Source of the DNA: Gammaproteobacteria bacterium
Lineage (GTDB): Bacteria > Pseudomonadota > Gammaproteobacteria > UBA4575
Assembly: GCA_028281205.1 (NCBI GenBank)
Contig: JANQKJ010000232.1
Coordinates: 1-10,354 of the forward strand
DNA length: 10,354 nucleotides
Reading direction: 5' to 3'
A model generated the notes under the pieces. That model was given only the letters and a program-made list of their open reading frames with translations. It searched no databases and was not told the origin of the DNA. The translations under genes were made by a program, and so were the position numbers. This document shows positions 5,201 to 10,354 of the stretch, in pieces (the stretch's first letter is position 1; every line of letters begins with the position of its first letter).

Positions 5201-5618
5201 TCATTTAATAAGCGACTTTGTAAACAACATAAATTCGCTATCAAGCCACAACATCGATGAAAAACTTGGTCAAATTTATACACAGGAAATTGAATTTATT
5301 GACCCGGTAAAAGGCATCAACGGTCTTGATGCACTCACCGACTACTTTAACAACTTATATAAGCGGGTTGATCATTGTCACTTCACCATCACTAATCATA
5401 TTAACAGAAGCGATGAACATGCCATTGAATGGCAAATGCAACTAAAACATCAAAAACTGGCAAAAAACAATGAAATTGTTGTTGATGGTGCTTCGTTTAT
5501 TCGCTTTGAAGATGAAAAAGTTTGTTACCACCGCGATTACTATGATCTAGGTGCATTAATTTATGAACGCATTCCGATTCTAGGTTCGGCCGTGAGGACT
5601 GTGCGTAATGCTTTCTAG
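5193..5618 (+). CDS. NTF2-like / SnoaL-like protein
   Basis: A 141-residue cytosolic protein with the pattern of the NTF2-like fold (nuclear transport factor 2 family): an N-terminal helix pair, then IYTQEIEFIDPVKGINGLDAL with the Asp-Pro turn, a helix (TDYFNNLYKRV), and paired strands ending HAIEWQMQL, DGASFIRFEDEKVCYHRDYYD. Such cone-shaped folds bind small hydrophobic ligands or act as isomerases, dehydratases or partner subunits, and the chemistry cannot be read from the sequence; His, Asp and Tyr residues (HRDYYD) line the likely pocket end. A ribosome binding site AGGAAG (5181-5186) precedes the ATG by 6 bases. It overlaps the lipoprotein gene by 8 nt and the dehydrogenase gene by 11 nt, so it is surely part of the operon. 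Confidence 0.8.
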   Translation: MDNHLISDFVNNINSLSSHNIDEKLGQIYTQEIEFIDPVKGINGLDALTDYFNNLYKRVDHCHFTITNHINRSDEHAIEWQMQLKHQKLAKNNEIVVDGASFIRFEDEKVCYHRDYYDLGALIYERIPILGSAVRTVRNAF

Positions 5619-6393
5619 CAAAGTAACAAACCATTTTGCCAATAAGGTAGTATGGATCACAGGAGCTTCGTCCGGAATTGGTAGAGCATTAGTCATTGCT
5701 TTATCAGACATAGATTGCCACATATATATCTCTGCACGATCACAACAAGGTTTACAGGAAACACTCGACCAATGCGCAGATAAAAGCACTATTCATATTG
5801 CCAATGGTGATTTAAGCAATAAACAGGCAAATCTCGACATCTGTGAAACAATTAAAACTCACCACGGCCATTTGGATATTGCTATTTTAAATGCCGGCAC
5901 TTGTGAATACTTGGATGTGGATAATTTCGAGAGCGAGATGTTTGAGAGGTTATTTAAAAGTAATTACATAAGTATGGTTTATGGCATAGAAGCATCATTG
6001 CCATTACTAGAAAAATCCAATAATGCACAGCTTGTTGGCATGAGCAGCACGGCGGCCTATCTTGGCCTGCCACGTTCTGAAGCCTATGGCTCGACTAAAG
6101 CTGCGATAAGGAATTTATTTCGCGCACTTAAAGTAAGTTTGTCTCCTAAGCACATCAGTGCTTCGGTTATATGTCCTGGTTTTGTAAAAACAGAACTCAC
6201 CGACAAAAATGATTTCGATATGCCAGCTATTATCAGTGCGCAACGGGCTGCCGAATATATCCTACAGGGCATTGCTCGCAAACAGCACGAAATACACTTC
6301 CCCAAACGATTCAGTTACAGCTTGAAGTTTATTTCACTACTGCCCGATTCAATCCAGTTTCGCCTTCTTTCAAAAACAATCAAAAAATCATGA
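5608..6393 (+). CDS. Short-chain dehydrogenase/reductase (SDR)
   Basis: A 261-residue classical SDR. Visible parts are the nucleotide-binding TGASSGIG (18-25), NAG (95-97), the catalytic residues Ser147 (in MSSTAAYLG), Tyr160 and Lys164 (YGSTK), and the PGFVKTEL segment (190-197). Arg44 after the second strand (SARSQ) suggests NADPH preference, which is inferred. The C-terminal hydrophobic and basic tail (FSYSLKFISLLPDSIQF region) could lean on the membrane. Its substrate is unknown; in this operon an oxidised or keto acyl lipid is the obvious candidate. The ribosome binding site GAGGA (5594-5598) is 9 bases before the ATG. It overlaps the upstream gene by 11 nt and the downstream FAD gene by 4 nt (ATGA). 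Confidence 0.92.
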   Translation: MLSSKVTNHFANKVVWITGASSGIGRALVIALSDIDCHIYISARSQQGLQETLDQCADKSTIHIANGDLSNKQANLDICETIKTHHGHLDIAILNAGTCEYLDVDNFESEMFERLFKSNYISMVYGIEASLPLLEKSNNAQLVGMSSTAAYLGLPRSEAYGSTKAAIRNLFRALKVSLSPKHISASVICPGFVKTELTDKNDFDMPAIISAQRAAEYILQGIARKQHEIHFPKRFSYSLKFISLLPDSIQFRLLSKTIKKS

Positions 6394-7667
6394 AAATTGC
6401 AATCATAGGTTCTGGTATATCAGGTTTAACTGCTGCGCATTATTTACAGCACCAGCACGATATAACTGTATTTGAAAAAAATGCATATATTGGCGGGCAC
6501 TCAAATACCATTGATGTTGACGAAAGCGGGAATACTATTCCTATCGATACTGGTTTTATTGTATTCAATGACTGGACATACCCTAACTTTGAAAAGCTTA
6601 TTAGCCAACTGGATATTCAAATAGCTAATTCTGAAATGAGCTTCTCAGCCAAGTGTGAATCGAGTCATTTCGAATGGTGTGGTAAAGGCATTAAGGGACT
6701 AGCATTTAATAGAAATAACTGGCACCAAACTAAATCATATACAATCTTATTTGATTTTTTAAGATTTAATCGCTTAGCCAAAACACTTATCTCAAAAACA
6801 GACAGTAAAATTACTCTGGGTGAATTTTTAACTCAAAATCATTTCACTAAAACATTTATAGACTATTACATTCTGCCTATGGGAGCAGCTATTTGGTCAT
6901 CCTCAATGGAGGATATCTATCAGTATCCAGCTCATAGTTTCCTGACCTTCTTTAATAATCATGGCTTGCTTAATATCAATCATAGGCCGCAATGGAAAAC
7001 CATTGTTGGCGGTTCACGTCAGTATGTAGAGAAATTATCACAACCATTTTCTGACAAAATCAGACTGAATGCCAATATTCAAAAGATAGATCGATACAAC
7101 AATATAGTCGCTATCCATATTGATGATCAAGTTACTGAGATTTATGACCATGTGATTATGGCATGCCATAGCGATCAAGCACTTACTTTATTAAGCAACC
7201 CTACGATTAAAGAAAAGGAAACACTAAGTAAAATTAAATATCAGCATAATGAAGCAGTATTACACACTGACGCCAACCTGATGCCAAACAATAAAAGAGC
7301 TTGGTCTGCTTGGAATTATTTACTGCCAAAAAATCATAGTGATGTTGCCAAAGTTACTTATTACATGAACCGCTTACAACCACTGCATACAGATAAAGAC
7401 TATTTCGTTACATTAAATCTGACCGATCATATCAACCCTGAAAAGATCATCAGAAAAATTACATATCAACATCCTGTATTTGATAGCGGAGCTATTCAGG
7501 CACAAGCAGACAGAGCTTTACTTAATGGAGATAAAAACACCTGGTATTGCGGCGCTTATTGGCGTAATGGCTTTCATGAAGATGGCGTATGGAGCGCAGT
7601 AACTACAATCGAACAATTTAACCAAGAGATTGAAAATGCACAGCTGCATTTACAAAGGGCTAGTTAA
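6390..7667 (+). CDS. FAD-dependent amine-oxidase-like oxidoreductase (COG2907 type)
   Basis: A 425-residue flavoprotein of the amine-oxidase/phytoene-desaturase superfamily. The FAD-binding Rossmann motif GSGISG is at 7-12, Glu29 ends the second strand (TVFEKN) to hold the ribose, and IGGHSNT (34-40) is the usual following loop. The C-terminal FAD motif is WYCGAYWRNGFHEDGVWSAV (385-404). IDTGFIVFN and ILPMGAAIWSSS are typical of the predicted NAD/FAD-binding group COG2907. Members sit next to CFA-synthase-like and DUF1365 genes in many bacteria and are thought to oxidise or reduce modified acyl chains; the exact reaction is unknown to me. It starts by reinitiation at ATGA, with no clear ribosome binding site. 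Its end overlaps the DUF1365 gene by 32 nt. Confidence 0.9.
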   Translation: MKIAIIGSGISGLTAAHYLQHQHDITVFEKNAYIGGHSNTIDVDESGNTIPIDTGFIVFNDWTYPNFEKLISQLDIQIANSEMSFSAKCESSHFEWCGKGIKGLAFNRNNWHQTKSYTILFDFLRFNRLAKTLISKTDSKITLGEFLTQNHFTKTFIDYYILPMGAAIWSSSMEDIYQYPAHSFLTFFNNHGLLNINHRPQWKTIVGGSRQYVEKLSQPFSDKIRLNANIQKIDRYNNIVAIHIDDQVTEIYDHVIMACHSDQALTLLSNPTIKEKETLSKIKYQHNEAVLHTDANLMPNNKRAWSAWNYLLPKNHSDVAKVTYYMNRLQPLHTDKDYFVTLNLTDHINPEKIIRKITYQHPVFDSGAIQAQADRALLNGDKNTWYCGAYWRNGFHEDGVWSAVTTIEQFNQEIENAQLHLQRAS

Positions 7668-8388
7668 TCATCGCCGCTTTGAGCCTCGTGCGCATAGCTT
7701 CACCTATACATTATTCATGATGTATGTTGATCTGGATGAATTACCAACTCTTTTTAATAATCACTACGCATGGAATGTTGAAAAACCCGGCTTGGCATCA
7801 TTTTACAGAAAAGACCACTATGGTGATGAACCTAAAAACTTAGCAGATGCAATACGCGAACTCATCAAAAATAAAACTGGAGACTTAATCAGTGGACCAA
7901 TACGGCTACTAACTCACTTCAGGTACTTTGGTCATATTTTCAATCCAATCAGCGTGTACTACTGCTTTGATGAAAATGACGAGCAATTAACACACGTGGT
8001 TGCTGAGGTTACTAATACACCCTGGAAAGAACAGCACTGTTACGTTTTAGCTGGAAAAGAAAAAAATCAGTGTTTTATAACACCCACACAGCAAAAAGAT
8101 TTTCATGTTTCACCGTTTATGGATATGGAAATGCAATACCAATGGAATATTCGTGTGCCCGGTGATCATTTGCAATTTAGTGTCGAGAATATCAATGACA
8201 ATAAAAAATTATTTGATGCATCAATGAGTCTTAAAAAAATTGAATTAAATACTAAAAACCTAACATCTACATTAATCAATTTCCCATGCATGACATTGAA
8301 GGTGGTAAGTGCAATTCACCTGCAAGCTCTCAAACTATGGCTAAAAGGAATTGATTATGTACCACATCCAAAAAATATCAGCAGGTAG
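7636..8388 (+). CDS. DUF1365 family protein
   Basis: A 250-residue protein of the DUF1365 family, whose biochemical role is not established. Family hallmarks are the start HSCIYKGLVNHRRFEPRAHSF (split over residues 2-22), THFRYFGHIFNPISVYYC (93-110), VAEVTNTPW (122-130), FHVSPFM (156-162) and the C-terminal helix LKVVSAIHLQALKLWLKG (221-238), which may touch the membrane. I prefer the ATG at 7636, 6 bases after AAGAGA (7624-7629), over the in-frame TTG at 7630. It overlaps the FAD oxidoreductase gene by 32 nt and is followed after 4 bp by the methyltransferase gene. The near-fixed FAD-DUF1365-CFA order suggests a common pathway in lipid modification. Confidence 0.92.
   Translation: MHSCIYKGLVNHRRFEPRAHSFTYTLFMMYVDLDELPTLFNNHYAWNVEKPGLASFYRKDHYGDEPKNLADAIRELIKNKTGDLISGPIRLLTHFRYFGHIFNPISVYYCFDENDEQLTHVVAEVTNTPWKEQHCYVLAGKEKNQCFITPTQQKDFHVSPFMDMEMQYQWNIRVPGDHLQFSVENINDNKKLFDASMSLKKIELNTKNLTSTLINFPCMTLKVVSAIHLQALKLWLKGIDYVPHPKNISR
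8383..8388 (+). promoter_or_regulatory. Ribosome binding site AGGTAG overlapping the DUF1365 stop codon
   Basis: AGGTAG includes the TAG stop of the DUF1365 gene and lies 4 bases before the ATG at 8393. This favours 8393 over the in-frame TTG at 8351 or ATG at 8357, which would extend the methyltransferase deep into the previous gene without a good site. The spacing from AGG to ATG is 7 bases. Confidence 0.6.
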
Positions 8389-8392
8389 CAAT

Positions 8393-9661
8393 ATGTCTAT
8401 TATTCCAGATCAAAACAAAACCATACAAGACAGCCACAGCACTAACTGGCTAGATCAATTCTGCATGTCAGTGTTACTGAAAAAGCTAGACAATATACAA
8501 ATTGGTTTCCTACAACTATATGCAGACGGCATGGTTTACGAATTCGGTAAAATTGAGTGCGAAAGTCATATTCATGCGGTTATTCGTGTTCAAGATATGC
8601 GCGCTTTTCGCGCAATCATTTTTGGCGGTGAACCTGCAGCAGGGAAAACTTATATCGATGGATGGTGGACGTCGGACGATTTAATTGAGGTACTAAGAAT
8701 CTTCACCGTTAACCGTAATACCCTATTTGGCTTTAAGCATGGTGTTGCATCATTTTCCAAGCATATCAATCGAATTATTAACACCATCTTAAGAAACACC
8801 ATCAAAGGTTCTAAGCGCAACATAAAAGCACACTATGATATTGGTAACGACTTGTATCAATTATTCCTTGATGAAAACATGATGTATTCATCTGCTTACT
8901 TTCGCAGCTCAGATGAAGACCTGGCTAGCGCCTCAGAATACAAACTGAAATTAATCTGCGAAAAACTGGATCTAAAACCCAGTGACCGCGTGATTGAAAT
9001 AGGTACCGGCTGGGGTGGTTTCGCAATTTATGCCGCCCAACATTATGGCTGCCATATTACAACAACCACTATTTCAGATGAGCAATACTCGCATGCATTG
9101 GCTAGAGTCAAACAACTTGACTTAACCGATAATATATCTGTTATCAAAAAGGATTACCGAACACTTTCAGGCAGCTACGACAAACTTGTCTCAATAGAAA
9201 TGATTGAGTCAGTTGGTTATCGATATATGAATGATTATTTTAAGACTTGCTGCAATTTACTTAAACCATCGGGTGCAATGCTTATACAATCGATTACTAT
9301 GTCGGACTATTTATTTAAGCATTATCTCAATTCAACTGACTTTATTAGGAAATACGTATTTCCAGGCGGCTGCTTAACAAGCATGAATTCCATGCTGGAT
9401 GCTGCAGCAAAATATACTGATTTAACACTTTACCATAGCGAAAGCTTTGCTGAGAGTTACGCACGTACACTCAAGCTCTGGTATCAGAACTTTAACCAAA
9501 ATAAAGATAAAGTTACTGAACTTGGTTATTCATCAACGTTCATAAGACTGTGGGAATATTACATGAAGTATTGCCAGTCAGGATTTGAAAACCGTGTGAT
9601 TGATGTTCATCACTTAGTATTCAAAAGGCCTGAAAATCGTTTCGATCATTTAGCAAGATAG
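8393..9661 (+). CDS. Cyclopropane-fatty-acid-synthase-like SAM-dependent fatty acid methyltransferase
   Basis: A 422-residue member of the CFA synthase/mycolic acid methyltransferase family (E. coli Cfa has 382). It should transfer a methyl group from SAM to the double bond of an unsaturated acyl chain in a membrane phospholipid. Visible motifs: TYIDGWWTSDDL (86-97) in the N-terminal domain, HYDIGNDLY (147-155), the SAM site EIGTGWGG (202-209), SIEMIESVG (267-275), KYVFPGG (320-326) and YARTLKLWYQNF (356-367). Aligned by eye to remembered E. coli Cfa, Glu239, Ile268 and Tyr317 of the bicarbonate pocket are kept (Glu272, Ile301, Tyr356), but Cys139 is Ser167 and His266 is Gln299. This suggests altered chemistry from plain cyclopropanation, possibly methyl-branched products. 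It is gene seven of the operon. Confidence 0.93.
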   Translation: MSIIPDQNKTIQDSHSTNWLDQFCMSVLLKKLDNIQIGFLQLYADGMVYEFGKIECESHIHAVIRVQDMRAFRAIIFGGEPAAGKTYIDGWWTSDDLIEVLRIFTVNRNTLFGFKHGVASFSKHINRIINTILRNTIKGSKRNIKAHYDIGNDLYQLFLDENMMYSSAYFRSSDEDLASASEYKLKLICEKLDLKPSDRVIEIGTGWGGFAIYAAQHYGCHITTTTISDEQYSHALARVKQLDLTDNISVIKKDYRTLSGSYDKLVSIEMIESVGYRYMNDYFKTCCNLLKPSGAMLIQSITMSDYLFKHYLNSTDFIRKYVFPGGCLTSMNSMLDAAAKYTDLTLYHSESFAESYARTLKLWYQNFNQNKDKVTELGYSSTFIRLWEYYMKYCQSGFENRVIDVHHLVFKRPENRFDHLAR

Positions 9662-9682
9662 CAACTACTGTACGAGATAAGC

Positions 9683-10234
9683 ATGAATAGAAGACTGGCC
9701 TTTTTGATATTCAATTTCTTGGGCTTACAAATAACCTGGGCTGCATGCGCCTATGGAGCAATACAAGAACAACCCATGTTTGGTGTTATCGTTGGTGTCA
9801 CTTACCTTATTATGCATTTCATGCTTACACCTTCACGCCGTACAGATCTGATTACGCTACTAAGCCTAGGAACAATTGGCATCCTATTGGACTACGTCAA
9901 CATGCAATTTGGAATACTTGGTTTCAATGCATACCATAGCAGTAGCTTCATTCCTTTATGGCTAGTTGCATTATGGTGTGTATTTACACTTATGATTCCG
10001 CACAGCCTATACTGGCTTAGAAAAAAACCTTTACTTGGTTTTATCCTCGGCGGTATAGGAGGAAGCAGCAGTTACTGGTTGGGACATAAGTTAGGGGCTA
10101 TCAATTTACATGACCCTTTATTCACAAGTGTTGGTATTTACTTTATCCAGTGGGCAGTATTTATTCCTGTCGCATTCATTATTTATCGCATAATTAAACA
10201 AAACACCTACAGCTCAAATCTCACACAAGCTTAA
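9683..10234 (+). CDS. DUF2878 family inner-membrane protein
   Basis: A 183-residue integral membrane protein of the DUF2878 family, function unknown. About six hydrophobic helices are visible near residues 7-27, 31-49, 54-75, 87-110, 116-138 and 146-170, joined by short polar loops (TPSRRTD, WLRKKP). WAACAYGA near the first helix, LLDYVNMQFGILGF (68-81) and PLWLVALWCVF (91-101) are typical of the family. The ATG at 9683 has a weak GAGAT upstream (GAGATAAGC) and is 21 bp after the methyltransferase stop, the widest gap of the operon. As last gene with the lipid enzymes it may anchor the complex or move a lipid or cofactor; this is inference. Its stop is 10 bp from the converging msrA stop, with no clear terminator between them. 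Confidence 0.88.
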   Translation: MNRRLAFLIFNFLGLQITWAACAYGAIQEQPMFGVIVGVTYLIMHFMLTPSRRTDLITLLSLGTIGILLDYVNMQFGILGFNAYHSSSFIPLWLVALWCVFTLMIPHSLYWLRKKPLLGFILGGIGGSSSYWLGHKLGAINLHDPLFTSVGIYFIQWAVFIPVAFIIYRIIKQNTYSSNLTQA

Positions 10235-10244
10235 GCGTAATCAC

Positions 10245-10354
10245 TCAGGCTAATGACACTCCTAAGCCTCCTATCCCACAATAGCCATTGGGGTTCTTGG
10301 CCAGATATTGCTGATGATAATCCTCTGCATAATAAAACGTTGGCGCCGGCATAA
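10245..10354 (-). CDS. msrA: Peptide methionine sulfoxide reductase A, C-terminal fragment
   Basis: The last 35 codons of a gene entering from the right edge on the minus strand; it cannot be seen as a full frame here. The protein end reads PAPTFYYAEDYHQQYL, then AKNPNGYCGIGGLGVSLA, which is the hallmark C-terminus of MsrA, the enzyme that reduces methionine-S-sulfoxide in oxidised proteins. The Cys in GYCG corresponds to the resolving cysteine of E. coli MsrA; the further cysteine found in the E. coli tail (GVC) is Ser here, so recycling may use only one resolving Cys. The catalytic N-terminal GCFW motif lies outside the window. It converges on the DUF2878 gene. A methionine-repair gene fits an oxidative-stress neighbourhood, but it is a separate transcription unit. 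Confidence 0.93.
   Translation of the reverse strand, partial: MPAPTFYYAEDYHQQYLAKNPNGYCGIGGLGVSLA

Noticed and set aside
8393..9661. Naming the methyltransferase cfa
   Set aside because: It is in the family, but two key pocket residues differ from E. coli Cfa and the context is a distinct operon, so the symbol would claim a product that is not supported.
10246..10274. AGGCT ... AGCCT inverted repeat as terminator of the lipid operon
   Set aside because: The stem is only 5 bp, lacks a T-run on either side, and lies in the conserved msrA coding end.

Overview
The window looks like chromosomal DNA of a gammaproteobacterium, probably marine or free-living, with AT-leaning base composition. The C-terminal part of the leftmost gene closely resembles E. 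coli oligopeptidase B. DUF2835, a PdxH-type oxidase and the DUF3833/DUF2878 families also point to Gammaproteobacteria. The species cannot be named from the sequence. I see no mobile element, tRNA, rRNA or CRISPR array.

Layout. Positions 1-469 hold the 3' end of ptrB (plus strand), closed by a small hairpin and a run of T. Positions 470-697 are an AT-rich leader with two palindromes and a good -10 box, ahead of an unrecognised 71-residue protein (698-913). pdxH (918-1583, minus) converges on that gene and diverges from a DUF2835 gene (1611-1832, plus). Next comes a minus-strand operon read from 3944 down to 1880: an OmpR-type response regulator, a membrane histidine kinase with almost no extracytoplasmic sensor loop, and a DCC-family (DUF393) CxxC thiol protein. 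A 163-bp divergent intergenic region (3945-4107) rich in palindromes and direct repeats separates it from an eight-gene plus-strand operon (4108-10234). The last 110 bases hold the C-terminus of msrA on the minus strand, ending 10 bp from the operon's last gene.

The eight-gene operon is the centre of interest. Its order is exported chalcone-isomerase-like protein, DUF3833 lipoprotein, NTF2-like protein, short-chain dehydrogenase, FAD amine-oxidase-like oxidoreductase (COG2907 type), DUF1365 protein, cyclopropane-fatty-acid-synthase-like SAM methyltransferase, and DUF2878 membrane protein. Most junctions overlap by 4-32 nt, so it is almost certainly co-transcribed and translationally coupled. 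The inferred job is methylation and then redox modification of unsaturated acyl chains in membrane phospholipids, with envelope accessory proteins. The methyltransferase keeps the SAM site and some bicarbonate-site residues of E. coli Cfa, but has Ser and Gln where Cfa has Cys139 and His266. Its product may therefore not be a plain cyclopropane; a methyl-branched, desaturated or furan-type fatty acid is possible.

Related gene sets in other proteobacteria are, from memory, often controlled by a sigma factor/ChrR pair that answers singlet oxygen. Here the adjacent control genes are instead a two-component system plus a CxxC thiol protein. The working model is an envelope or redox signal passed by the kinase to the regulator, which acts at the 4025-4081 region to switch on the lipid-modification operon. 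This link is inference from gene order and DNA repeats only.
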